DNA from: Burkholderiaceae bacterium
Lineage (GTDB): Bacteria; Pseudomonadota; Gammaproteobacteria; Burkholderiales; Burkholderiaceae_C
Assembly: GCA_024235995.1 (NCBI GenBank)
Contig: JACKLI010000001.1
Location: forward strand, 3,472,001 to 3,536,000
Reading direction: 5' to 3'
Length of the DNA stretch: 64,000 nt
How positions within the stretch are numbered: position 1 is the stretch's first letter; each line of letters begins with the position of its first letter. The notes below the pieces were generated by a model. That model was given only the letters and a program-made list of their open reading frames with translations. It had not been told where the DNA came from and did no database searches. This document shows positions 46,891 to 55,334 of the stretch, one piece after another. The position numbers and the translations under genes were made by a program.

Positions 46891-48563
46891 GCGGCCTCCC
46901 GGTGGGCATCGTTGGCAGCCACCACGAGGCGCTGAATCGACGACTTGTTGAACTGGAAGGACAGCAGCGCCGAGGCCTGATAGCGCGTCATGCCAAAGTC
47001 GGCGCGCAGCGCCTGCGGCAGATACTGGAGTTGCTTCGCGGTCGGCGGCTCGTTCAGCCAACGACGGGTCTTGTGCGCGGAGTCAGCCGACTCGCGGTCG
47101 TTCAGCCAGTCATCGGCTTTGGCCATGCAAACCGTGCGGTCGCCGACAGCCAACAAGCGTGGCTGCAGATCCTTACCTCCGCCCACGGCGTGCCAGCGCC
47201 CATTCAGGAAGAACACGCCACCCCAGGCGTTGAAGCCAGTCGCCATCAGTGCGTCGTCGCAGCCGAACAGGTCACACCAGCGGAAGTTGGAGCGCTTGAG
47301 CAGATCGATCTCGGTCATCACGAAATCGGCCAGCGCATCTCCTTCTTCGGTGTTCTCGTTGTCCCAGACGAAGCCGCACAGCGGGCATTCGCGGCAGCCG
47401 AGCGGGACGGTGGCTTCACAGGACGGGCAGTCCTTGGTGGGCGCTTCGCCGTGATGCTGGTGTCCGTCGAGATTGACGTCCTGTTCCAGAGATCCGTGCA
47501 TCAAGGTCGCGGTGCCGAAGTCCAGGACCACGCAATCGGTCTTGATGACGCCCGGATGCTCCGATGGGTCGATGGTGCGCAGGCCACGCCCGATCATCTG
47601 GGTCAGAGTCGACTTGTGCGAGCTGGGTCGCAGCAGAACCACGCAGGAGGTAGGCGTGAAGTCGTAGCCCTCCGTGAGCACAGCCACATTGACCACGACC
47701 TGCGCGGTACCAGATTCGTACTCGGCCAGGCGTGTCTTTCGCTCAGATTCTGAGAGCTCGCCGTGCACGATCACGGCGGATACACCGGCATCCTGAAAGG
47801 CGTGGCGCACACATTCGGCATGGGCGACGGTCGAGCAGAACACGATCGTTTTGCGGTCGCCGGCCTTCTCACGCCAATGACGGATCACGGCATCGGTGAT
47901 GGGAGTCTTATTGAGAATCGCCTCGACTTCCGTCATGTCGAAGTCAGTGGCCGTGCGCCGGACCCGCGTCAACTGCTCCTGGGCGCCGACATCGATGACA
48001 AAGGTGCGTGGCGGCACGAGGTGGCCGGAGGCGATCAGCTCGCCGAGGGTGATTTGATCCGCGACGTTGCTGAAGACCTCCCGCAGTCCCTTGCCGTCAC
48101 TGCGGGCAGGCGTCGCCGTCACCCCGAAGATCTGGGCGCGCGAGTTCTTGTCCAGCACCCGGTCGATTACGCGGCGGTACGAGGCCGAGGCTGCGTGATG
48201 CGCTTCATCGATCACCAGCAGATCGAGGATCGGGATGGCAGCGAGATGGTTGTCGCGCGACAGCGTTTGCACCATCGCGAACGTGGCGCGCCCGGACCAA
48301 GATTTGTCCTTGGCATCGAACACGGAGGTGCTGACGCCCGGATTCACCCGTGCAAACTTGGATAGGTTCTGGCCGGTCAGTTCATCGCGATGAGCGAGGA
48401 TGCAGGCCTTGGCATCTGGCTCGGCCAACAAGCTGCCGGCCACCGCCGACAGCATGATGGTCTTGCCCGACCCGGTGGGGCCAACAGATAGGGTGTTGCC
48501 GTGTTGGGCGAGCGCCGCCAAAGAGCGCTCGACCAGCAGGGCTTGGCGGGGGCGGAGCATCAT
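46887..48563 (-). CDS. Superfamily-2 DEAH helicase of phage replication module
   Basis: 558 aa from ATG 48563 (or 48560). Walker A GPTGSGKT (28-35), LLVIDEAHHAAS (motif II), GVTATPARSDG (III), AVLTEGYDFTP (V) and QMIGRGLRTIDPS (VI). A zinc finger CPSCEATVPLGCRECPLC follows near residue 385. The C-terminal 170 residues contain QYLPQALRADFGMTRYQASA. The RAD25/UvsW-like layout suits branch migration or replication restart. It follows the truncated gene by 13 nt. Confidence 0.88.
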   Translation of the reverse strand: MMLRPRQALLVERSLAALAQHGNTLSVGPTGSGKTIMLSAVAGSLLAEPDAKACILAHRDELTGQNLSKFARVNPGVSTSVFDAKDKSWSGRATFAMVQTLSRDNHLAAIPILDLLVIDEAHHAASASYRRVIDRVLDKNSRAQIFGVTATPARSDGKGLREVFSNVADQITLGELIASGHLVPPRTFVIDVGAQEQLTRVRRTATDFDMTEVEAILNKTPITDAVIRHWREKAGDRKTIVFCSTVAHAECVRHAFQDAGVSAVIVHGELSESERKTRLAEYESGTAQVVVNVAVLTEGYDFTPTSCVVLLRPSSHKSTLTQMIGRGLRTIDPSEHPGVIKTDCVVLDFGTATLMHGSLEQDVNLDGHQHHGEAPTKDCPSCEATVPLGCRECPLCGFVWDNENTEEGDALADFVMTEIDLLKRSNFRWCDLFGCDDALMATGFNAWGGVFFLNGRWHAVGGGKDLQPRLLAVGDRTVCMAKADDWLNDRESADSAHKTRRWLNEPPTAKQLQYLPQALRADFGMTRYQASALLSFQFNKSSIQRLVVAANDAHREAA

Positions 48564-48576
48564 GGCGGCGTCCCCC

Positions 48577-48906
48577 TTACTGTGCCCAGCTCGGGCGACC
48601 CGGCACGGAGGCACGGCCCGTGGCCTGGGCATACGCGTTCGACCCGTTTGCGGGTGCTGGCGCTTTCGCCGCTCCCTGCGCGCCACCCATGAGGGCGGCG
48701 TAGTCCTTGTGGTCGGGCGTGATCGCGGCCTTGATCACGCTCTTGTCTTGGCCGTTCTGGTCTTTGTCCCAGTCGACCTTGCCGAGAAACTCGATGCCAT
48801 CGAGATCGGCAAACCCGCTGATGCGGCGCGCGTTCTGCGCGGCAGGACTGTTGTCGCCAGGATGAACGCCGCGCGCTGAGTTGAGGATCGCCTTGACGAA
48901 GGTGCG
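48577..48906 (-). pseudogene. 5'-truncated phage replication-module gene
   Basis: 109 codons remain, in frame from the IS edge at 48906 to TAA at 48577. FVKAILNSARGVHPGDNSPA, FADLDGIEFLGKVDWDKDQN and AAITPDHKDYAALMGG look like the C-terminus of a DUF669-type or single-strand-binding-like phage protein, with a disordered Ala/Pro/Gly tail. The N-terminus has been lost at the left end of IS21 copy 2. Family is a guess; truncation is directly seen. Confidence 0.8.
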
Positions 48907-48978
48907 TGTTGATTCATCAGCACAACTGAGCCAGTGATCACGTTGAATATTGAGCCACTGGGTTGATGGATTCTTTGA

Positions 48979-49794
48979 CTATTCGGTTGTGGATAAGTCT
49001 ATCGGGTCTGCTGTTTTTCGATCTCCTTTCTGGCTCTTTGGGCGTTGCTTTGGGGGAGCCGCGCCAGCGGCACTGGAGTGCTTGAATCGCCAGCTCTCGT
49101 TGCCCGTCTCGACGATGTGGCAATGGTGCGTGAGCCGGTCAAGCAAGGCCGTGGTCATCTTGGCGTCTCCAAAGACGCTGCTCCACTCCGAGAAGGTGAG
49201 GTTGGTGGTGATCACCACGCTCGTTCGCTCATAGAGTTTGGAGAGCAGGTGGAACAGCATCGCGCCGCCCGACTGCGTGAATGGCAGGTAGCCCAGTTCA
49301 TCCAGGATCACCAGATCGACGTACATCAGGCGGTGCGCCATTTGCCCGGCCTTGTTCTGCGCCTTCTCCAGCTCCAGGGCGTTGACCAGCTCCACCGTTG
49401 AGAAGAAGCGCACCCGCTTGCCATGCATGCGAATGGCCTCGATCCCCAGGCTCGTGGCCAGGTGGGTTTTACCCGTGCCGGGGCCACCAACCAGCACCAC
49501 GTTGTGCGCCGACTCCACGAAGCGAAGGGTGTGCAACTGGCGCACCAGTGCTTCGTCGAGCTGCGCGTGGGCGAAGTCAAAGCCGGCGAGGTCACGGTGC
49601 GAAGGGAAGCGCGCCACGCGCATCTGGTAAGCCATGGAACGCACCTCACGCTGAGCGGTCTCGGCCTTGATGAGCTGGTGCAGCACGGCCTCATGATCCA
49701 GCGACTTCATGCGGGCGGTGCCCAGTACCTCCGGCCAGGCACTGGCCATGCCGTGCAGGCCCAGCGCTTTGAGGGCATCAATGACGTCATGCAT
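48979..49794 (-). CDS. istB: IS21-family helper ATPase IstB (copy 2)
   Basis: Identical to the copy-1 protein (271 aa), with Walker A GGPGTGKTHLA and Walker B LVILDELGYLPF. Start chosen as in copy 1, overlapping the istA end by 8 nt. Intact. Confidence 0.95.
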   Translation of the reverse strand: MHDVIDALKALGLHGMASAWPEVLGTARMKSLDHEAVLHQLIKAETAQREVRSMAYQMRVARFPSHRDLAGFDFAHAQLDEALVRQLHTLRFVESAHNVVLVGGPGTGKTHLATSLGIEAIRMHGKRVRFFSTVELVNALELEKAQNKAGQMAHRLMYVDLVILDELGYLPFTQSGGAMLFHLLSKLYERTSVVITTNLTFSEWSSVFGDAKMTTALLDRLTHHCHIVETGNESWRFKHSSAAGAAPPKQRPKSQKGDRKTADPIDLSTTE

Positions 49795-51322
49795 GGTCGG
49801 ACTCCGGTGATGCCTCATGAGGCTGGACGTTGCGCAGTGCGTCGTAGCGCTGCAGGTTGGCCAGTGGCGGCGTGTTGAGCTTGAGCATCGTGGCCACCGG
49901 TGGCTCGGGCACGCGCTGCTCCTTCAGACGCGAGAGCACGTTGAGCACGTGCTCGGCACTCACCCGCCCGGACTGCAGCGCCAGCTCTACCGCCACCACC
50001 ACGGCCTCCAGTCCATGCAGGCTCACCCCCATGAGCACCTGCGCCATCACCCTGTCGCCACCGCTGTGGCGCAGCAACTGGCGCTGCATTTCCTGCAGTG
50101 GCTCGGGCATGGTCTTGAAGGGCGCGCCGTTGCGCAGCGCGCCGGGCTTTCGCTCGATGAGCGCGATGTAATGCATCCAGTCGTAGAGCGTCTGATCACG
50201 TTCGAAGCTGCGCGCCAGGCGCACCTGTCGCCCATCGGGCCCGACCACCAGCAGGCCATCCGCGTAGGCCCGCAGACTGACCACCGCATGAATCCATTCA
50301 CACGGCACGCTGTAGCGGTTGCGCTGGAAGTGGATCAGTGCGGTCGCAGAGACCCGTACCGGCTGCTCCACGTAGCCATCAAACGCACGGGGGTTGGGCA
50401 TGAGACGAGCACGTTCGTCCTGCCAGACATCGGCCACCGTGAGCTGAGTCCATTCCGGGTGACTCATCTCAGCCCAGGCCTTCACGCAGGCCTGCTGCAA
50501 CCAGTCGTTGAGTTCACCAAGCGTCCCCCAGCGCCGCTCGCTGGCCTCACGCCAGATGTCCTTGCGCCGATCCTGAACGTTCTTCTCCACGACCCCCTTC
50601 TCCCAGCCGGCGGCCCGGTTGCAGAACTCCGGCTCGAACAGGTAGTGCCCGGTCATCGCCTCGAAGCGTGCATTGACGCTGCGCTGTTTGCCATGGCCGA
50701 CCTTGTCCACAGCGGTCTTCATGTTGTCGTAGATGCCCCGCCGGGGCACGCCACCGAAGAGGGCGAACGCCCGTGCGTGCGCATCGAACAGCATCTCGTG
50801 CGCTTGGCTGTAGTACGCCACCAGGCAGAAGGCGCGACTGGCCGCCAGCTTGGTGTGTGCCACTTCCAGGCGGCGGCGCAGCCCGCCGATGAACAGGTAC
50901 TCGCAGCTCCAGTCGAACTGGAACGCCTCGCCCAACTCGAAGCTCAGCGGCACGAACCCCGCACCACGCGCAGCGTTGCCTTGCTCTTGCTGCCAGCGCT
51001 GGGCAAAGGCGTAGACCGGCCCTCGGCTGCCGCTGTAGCCCTGCGCGCGCAGCGCCTCAAACATGGCCTTGATCCCGCGTCGATCGCGTTTGCTGCGATG
51101 GCTATCGGCCTTGAGCCATTGGCTCAACTGCTCCTTGTACGGATCCAGGATGCTGGGGCCCGACACCCGCTGCGGGTATCGGGGTTCGGCCATCTGCCCG
51201 TCTTTGAGCCACTTGGTGGCTGTGTTGCGCGAGATGCCCAGGCGCCGGCTGGCCTCGCGCACCGACACGTCCTGCCTCAGCACGAGGCGGCGTAACTTGC
51301 TCAATGTGCTCACGTTGATCAC
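49787..51322 (-). CDS. istA: IS21-family transposase IstA (copy 2)
   Basis: 511 aa, identical to copy 1, with the HTH and the DDE residues in FQFDWS, IYDNMKTAV and GVVEKNV. Two identical active-looking copies mean the element has moved within this genome recently. Confidence 0.96.
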   Translation of the reverse strand: MINVSTLSKLRRLVLRQDVSVREASRRLGISRNTATKWLKDGQMAEPRYPQRVSGPSILDPYKEQLSQWLKADSHRSKRDRRGIKAMFEALRAQGYSGSRGPVYAFAQRWQQEQGNAARGAGFVPLSFELGEAFQFDWSCEYLFIGGLRRRLEVAHTKLAASRAFCLVAYYSQAHEMLFDAHARAFALFGGVPRRGIYDNMKTAVDKVGHGKQRSVNARFEAMTGHYLFEPEFCNRAAGWEKGVVEKNVQDRRKDIWREASERRWGTLGELNDWLQQACVKAWAEMSHPEWTQLTVADVWQDERARLMPNPRAFDGYVEQPVRVSATALIHFQRNRYSVPCEWIHAVVSLRAYADGLLVVGPDGRQVRLARSFERDQTLYDWMHYIALIERKPGALRNGAPFKTMPEPLQEMQRQLLRHSGGDRVMAQVLMGVSLHGLEAVVVAVELALQSGRVSAEHVLNVLSRLKEQRVPEPPVATMLKLNTPPLANLQRYDALRNVQPHEASPESDHA

Positions 51323-51428
51323 TCCTGCTCCCCCGTGCTGAAAAATTCAGCAGGATAGAGCGGCAACGTGGCTCAAATTTCAACGTGAATGCGTCCCGAA
51401 ATGGCCCAGCTTTGGAAATGAATCAACA

Positions 51429-51504
51429 GCCAGCGTTCAAGCGTTGCTTCGCTGACTCCCCAACGTTCGGCCAATTGGCCTTGATTCAGATGTTTGACAC
51501 TCAC
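51429..51504 (-). pseudogene. Start of an HTH phage gene, cut by IS21 copy 2
   Basis: GTG at 51504 with AAGGAG 7 nt upstream begins a 25-codon remnant, MSVKHLNQGQLAERWGVSEA then TLERW. This is the beginning of an AlpA/MerR-like helix-turn-helix (QLAERWGVSEATLERW), common in phage early genes and excisionases. The rest is missing beyond the IS edge. Confidence 0.75.
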
Positions 51505-51557
51505 GATGCACTCCTTCTGGTTGTTGCGAATTCGTGAGGTCAGTTTCGAAGTCGGCC

Positions 51558-51601
51558 TGTACGGGCGTCCGCCGCCGCCATGTACGGGCTGATGTACGGG
51601 C
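51558..51601. repeat. Three TGTACGGGC direct repeats
   Basis: 9-bp copies at 51558, 51581 and 51593 in the 130 bp upstream of the truncated HTH gene. Possible operator for an early phage regulator. The stretch 51505-51686 otherwise contains only a terminator. Confidence 0.6.
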
Positions 51602-51635
51602 GCAGCTTCTGCGGGGAAAAACGAGGCCCAGAAAG

Positions 51636-51660
51636 CAAAAAACCGCCCGAAGGCGGTTGT
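51636..51660 (-). terminator. Rho-independent terminator after the 334-aa gene
   Basis: Minus-strand AACCGCC-TTCG-GGCGGTT stem with a UUCG-type loop, followed by TTTTTTGC. A strong terminator 27 nt after the stop of the gene at 51687, isolating that operon from the phage early genes. Confidence 0.9.
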
Positions 51661-51686
51661 GCGTGGTCCTGCCAACTGGTGGCCGG

Positions 51687-52691
51687 TCAATCTCGGCGGA
51701 AGCCATACTTCCCCTTTTCAGGGTTGTCGATGTAGTCCTCCCAGTCGGTGTTGCCACTGAACAGGTTCTGCATGCGCTGACTGCGTGCCGTCTTCTTGTC
51801 TGCATAGGCTGCGTCGAGAATTTCAGCGGCTGGGAGAATCCACCTGTCGTTGATAGCCTGCTCGAACATGTAGCGGACTGCCGCAGCCTGACGCTCGCCC
51901 TTGATCGTCCAGGGCTTGGTCTTGGTGCGGATGGTCAGCGTGTTGGTGTACTCGTCGAAGTGCACCGGCAACACGGGGCGGATCGCGCCATCGGGCGGAG
52001 CGGCCAGTATTCGATGCAGGAGATCCATGTCGATGCACGGCGTGGCGACGTAGTCGACGATTGAAGCTCGTAGCGATGCGAATCGGTAGCATCGCGGCGG
52101 CCGGACAAACTGCGGCAGCACACCGCCCGACGACAAGATCAGGCCCTGATCAGGCAGACTGGTTTGGCTGAAATGCCGAAACACCTGTTCGACGGATCGC
52201 GCCAACCCACGAACAAGCCAGACGTCTGTCATTGCTGGTCCTACTCTGGTCTTGCCAAGATGCCACAGTGAATCGTCCAGCAAGGGCGCCTCGATTCCCT
52301 TGCGCAGGGCCTGCGCGATACCGAGAAGATCAGAGACGACGTTCAGGATTGCTGGCGGTCGGACGCTGAAGACTGCGACCTCTGCGGCCGGGACGAACTT
52401 CCATCGAAAAGTCTCGGGGCACCGGTATCGATAGCGGTCAGGCTGGTCATCCTCCGCCAGGTCGACATGCACGCGGTCATCGCCGAGTGGCGCTGGGTAG
52501 CTGCCGGAATAGCCGACGCAATCCGCCCAGTGTTCCAACTGCTTGGCGGTCAGGGAGGTACGCCCGAAAGCGCTCCACCCTGGGACGCCATGAAGCCGCT
52601 GTCCATCTCCATCGAGAATCGGCTGCCCCGACTGCTCGAACAGGTCGATCAGCTCAAGCAGCGACTGCGTCGGCAGGGGCTTCGACGACAT
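51687..52691 (-). CDS. Uncharacterised protein, second gene of divergent module
   Basis: 334 aa from ATG 52691 (AAGGAG 7 nt upstream). An N-terminal helix LLELIDLFEQSGQPILDG is followed by an alpha/beta region. RYRCPETFRWKFVPAAEVAV near 93 and VGPAMTDVWLVRGLARSVEQ near 155 are notable, then DVPTAEIL-type helices near the C-terminus (INDRWILPAAEILDAAYADK). No membrane segment and no catalytic motif that I recognise. It overlaps the 409-aa gene by 38 nt, so the pair is translated together, and it ends at a strong terminator. Probably functions as a complex with its partner. Confidence 0.72.
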   Translation of the reverse strand: MSSKPLPTQSLLELIDLFEQSGQPILDGDGQRLHGVPGWSAFGRTSLTAKQLEHWADCVGYSGSYPAPLGDDRVHVDLAEDDQPDRYRYRCPETFRWKFVPAAEVAVFSVRPPAILNVVSDLLGIAQALRKGIEAPLLDDSLWHLGKTRVGPAMTDVWLVRGLARSVEQVFRHFSQTSLPDQGLILSSGGVLPQFVRPPRCYRFASLRASIVDYVATPCIDMDLLHRILAAPPDGAIRPVLPVHFDEYTNTLTIRTKTKPWTIKGERQAAAVRYMFEQAINDRWILPAAEILDAAYADKKTARSQRMQNLFSGNTDWEDYIDNPEKGKYGFRRD

Positions 52692-53883
52692 GGCCAATCT
52701 CCTTCACCAGATTCCATTTGGCGAGCAGCCGATCGCACAGCGCCCGGTCCTTTTCCCGCTTCGTCTTGATGTTGCACTTGTTGTCGTCACGCAGGATCAC
52801 GGTGATCGTCCGCGCGCGGTCCTTGCCGACCTTTTTCAGCTTGATGGACAGCTTGGCGTAGTTCAGGTGGTGATCGCGGAAGTCGAAGGTGGGGCTGATC
52901 AACGACCGAGCAGCGGTGTAGATGTCGTCGGCATCCTTGGTCCAGATTTTCACGAGCAGCGAGCGACCGTTTGCAGCGGAATAGCCGAGCTCGACGACCT
53001 TGACGGACGTCACCAGCTCACTGGCAATGTCGAAGTTTCGTGGTGCCGCCAGGCTCTGGTAGTCGTACTGCTTGAGCGGGATCTTCTCGCCGGTGATCGG
53101 CGATTGCAGCAGGGAGTCGGCCACGATTCGGGCCAGCGCTTCGCGCCCATCCGTATCCTTCGACAGCACCTCCAGGTGTCCATTGGTCGGCTCATAGGTG
53201 ATGTGCGATGACACCGCCCGGATCACCTCTTGTGGCACCAGTTCGCTGGCCTGCACGCAGTCGATGATTTCCGGCGGGCGGTTGTGGTGGATGCTGATCT
53301 GGTAGAGGTCCACGTCTTCGCCGGTCTGCGTATCGGGCCGCAGGCGCTTGAAGATCTGGATCGCGACGGCGTCATCGGAACACCCGAGCTGTTGGGCGAC
53401 GGTTTGGTGGAACGCCGTCTTGGCAGCTGCATCGTCGAGTACAGCAAGGTTGGCGGGCGCCATGAAGCCCGAGTAACAAGAGGCGCTTTGCCGAAACACG
53501 TCGGCCTGCCGGGCGTTCAGCGCTTCCTCGAAGAGTGCGGGCTCATGGACATGGAGCCACAGCGCCCGCTGGTACTGGTTCGGGATCGCGGCGAAGGCTT
53601 CCCGGGCGGCGTCATCGAAAATGTCGTCCTTGAAGCCGTCGATGACGTCCTGGCCGGCGCCGTCCGACAACAGCACGATTCGTTCGGCCACTTCCTCGAT
53701 CCGCTGCCGCTCACTCACCCCAAGGGCGGACAGCACGGCCTCCATCTGTTCACGCTGCTCCTTTTTCGGCTTCTTGGTGTCCAGGTCCGGCATGGCCAGG
53801 CTGAACTCGTCCACGATGAATTCACGGAACACTGCCGGCGGCAGGTGGCCCAGGAGCTTGGTCAAATTCTCTGCATCGTTCAT
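52654..53883 (-). CDS. Uncharacterised protein, first gene of divergent module
   Basis: 409 aa from ATG 53883 (GAGGGG 7 nt upstream). LLGHLPPAVFREFIVDEFSL at the start, charged helices (residues 35-130), a beta-rich middle (DLYQISIHHNRPPEIIDCVQ near 195) and a basic C-terminus (KLSIKLKKVGKDRARTITVI). No known motif found. The C-terminal charge suggests nucleic-acid contact; this is inference. Divergent from the XRE repressor gene, with the 18-bp palindrome between them, so it is probably repressed until the XRE/ImmA pair responds to a signal. Confidence 0.72.
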   Translation of the reverse strand: MNDAENLTKLLGHLPPAVFREFIVDEFSLAMPDLDTKKPKKEQREQMEAVLSALGVSERQRIEEVAERIVLLSDGAGQDVIDGFKDDIFDDAAREAFAAIPNQYQRALWLHVHEPALFEEALNARQADVFRQSASCYSGFMAPANLAVLDDAAAKTAFHQTVAQQLGCSDDAVAIQIFKRLRPDTQTGEDVDLYQISIHHNRPPEIIDCVQASELVPQEVIRAVSSHITYEPTNGHLEVLSKDTDGREALARIVADSLLQSPITGEKIPLKQYDYQSLAAPRNFDIASELVTSVKVVELGYSAANGRSLLVKIWTKDADDIYTAARSLISPTFDFRDHHLNYAKLSIKLKKVGKDRARTITVILRDDNKCNIKTKREKDRALCDRLLAKWNLVKEIGHVVEAPADAVAA

Positions 53884-53966
53884 CTACATACCCCTCAAAA
53901 GGTTTGGATTGGCTTGGTATCAGCCCCGACGGCCCCTTTTCCTGAGTGGGGTGTGCAGACCGATGA

Positions 53967-53984
53967 CGTTCGGTGTACCGAACG
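53967..53984. promoter_or_regulatory. Operator palindrome CGTTCGGT-GT-ACCGAACG
   Basis: Perfect 8-bp arms around a 2-bp centre in the 205-bp gap between divergent genes. A related half-site CGTTCGGCGT is at 54034-54043, followed by a -10-like TATTAT at 54049-54054. It is a candidate site for the XRE protein encoded at 54089. The gap contains no other gene. Confidence 0.75.
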
Positions 53985-54088
53985 ATTGTGATTGTCTCGA
54001 AGCGATTAGGGGTTTGTCAAGCAGGTACGAATTCGTTCGGCGTAGTGGTATTATTTTCGGCCTGACGCGAACACATGAGGAGATAACG

Positions 54089-54409
54089 GTGCCATCGCCC
54101 CTGGGGGACAAGATCCGCGCATTGCGGAAGCAGAAGAAGCTCAGCCTGGAGCAGTTGGCCGAGCTGACGGACTCCAGCAAGAGCTACATCTGGGAGCTGG
54201 AGAACAAGGACGATCCGAAACCATCGGCCGACAAGATCGGCAAGATCGCCGCCGTCCTCGATGTCACCACGGAGTTCCTGTTGACCGAGTCGGCCGCCAC
54301 GCCGGACGAGCAAGTGCTCGATGAGGCCTTCTTCCGCAAGTACAAAACCATGTCGGAGCCGGACAAGAAGAAGATCCGCAAGATCCTCGATGCCTGGGAA
54401 GATGAATGA
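54089..54409 (+). CDS. XRE-family repressor
   Basis: 106 aa from GTG 54089, with GAGGAGA 5 nt upstream. Helix-turn-helix: IRALRKQKKLSLEQLAELTD followed by SSKSYIWELEN (residues about 8-40), then ADKIGKIAAVLDVTTEFLL. The C-terminal LDEAFFRKYKTMSEPDKKKI-type helix is common in XRE regulators paired with ImmA/IrrE. Overlaps the protease gene by 4 nt. It probably represses the divergent pair through the palindrome. Confidence 0.88.
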   Translation: MPSPLGDKIRALRKQKKLSLEQLAELTDSSKSYIWELENKDDPKPSADKIGKIAAVLDVTTEFLLTESAATPDEQVLDEAFFRKYKTMSEPDKKKIRKILDAWEDE

Positions 54410-55317
54410 CGGATGCGAAGAAGCCCATGGCCGAGGCCAATCGCATCTCGTCCATGCTCAACACGGTTCTCGGTGCGGATCGCTTTCCGGTCAAGGTTGA
54501 TGAGCTGGCGCTGGAGTATTCCCGCCAGTGCTTCTCAGACTCGCCGATCGACAAGGTCCAGGGCGAAGATCTAGACGGTTTCGATGGTCTGCTGAAAGCC
54601 AATAAGTCGCGGTCGAAGTGGCTGGTCCTCTACAACAGTGCCACCCCGTCGGAGGGTCGCAAACGCTTCACGATTGCGCATGAGTTCGGCCACTACATCC
54701 TTCACCGTCACCAGCAGGACATTTTCGAGTGCGGCGACGGCGACATCGAAACGGGAGACAACAACCAGCGCGACATCGAGGCAGAGGCGGACTTGTTTGC
54801 TTCGACCCTGCTGATGCCGCTGGACGACTTCCGGCGCCAAGTCGACGGCCAGCCGATCAGCTTCGATCTGCTGGGCCACTGCGCAGACCGCTATGGTGTA
54901 TCGCTCACGGCCGCCGCCTTGCGCTGGACCGAGATTGCACCCAAACGAGCGGTGCTCGTGGCCAGTCGCGACGATCACATGCTGTGGGCCAAGTCGAACA
55001 AGGCGGCGCTGAAGTCTGGCGCCTACTTTGCGACCCGCAGGAACACCATCGAACTGCCGGGTGATGCGCTGGCGCACAGCTACAACGCTTTTGATATTGC
55101 TGACACTCGAACAGGGCATGCCCAGTCCTGGTTTGCCCGCGAACCTGCCAGCATGCCGATCACCGAAATGACACGGGTCGCAGGCCAATACGACTACACC
55201 CTGACCTTGCTACTGCTGCCCGAAGCCGAGTGGCAGGGAGCACGCCACGACGACGAGGAGCCGGAGGAGGACACCTACGACCGATTCATCCGCAACGGCC
55301 AATACCCGGTGCGATAG
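54406..55317 (+). CDS. ImmA/IrrE-family metallopeptidase
   Basis: 303 aa. The zinc site HEFGH is at 92-96 (TIAHEFGHYILHRH), with EAEADLFASTLLMP supplying the third ligand. The N-terminal 60 residues contact the XRE partner in known pairs; the C-terminal 120 residues are unrecognised. ImmA/IrrE proteases cleave or inactivate their cognate XRE repressor when triggered, as in ICEBs1. This makes the module inducible rather than constitutive. Confidence 0.88.
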   Translation: MTDAKKPMAEANRISSMLNTVLGADRFPVKVDELALEYSRQCFSDSPIDKVQGEDLDGFDGLLKANKSRSKWLVLYNSATPSEGRKRFTIAHEFGHYILHRHQQDIFECGDGDIETGDNNQRDIEAEADLFASTLLMPLDDFRRQVDGQPISFDLLGHCADRYGVSLTAAALRWTEIAPKRAVLVASRDDHMLWAKSNKAALKSGAYFATRRNTIELPGDALAHSYNAFDIADTRTGHAQSWFAREPASMPITEMTRVAGQYDYTLTLLLLPEAEWQGARHDDEEPEEDTYDRFIRNGQYPVR

Positions 55318-55334
55318 CTCATGGTGGATCGATC

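Larger units (their letters stand above)
48907..51428 (-). mobile_element. IS21-family insertion sequence, copy 2 (2522 bp)
   Basis: Same length, ends, orientation and encoded proteins as copy 1. The flanks do not match (GGTGCG on the left, GCCAGC on the right), so no target duplication is present. Genes on both sides are truncated at its edges, which suggests loss of adjacent phage DNA after insertion. Confidence 0.96.

Noticed and set aside
3222..51428. The two IS21 copies as a composite transposon
   Set aside because: Outer flanks do not match (TGGAGC left, GCCAGC right) and copy 1 has its own target duplication, so they inserted separately.
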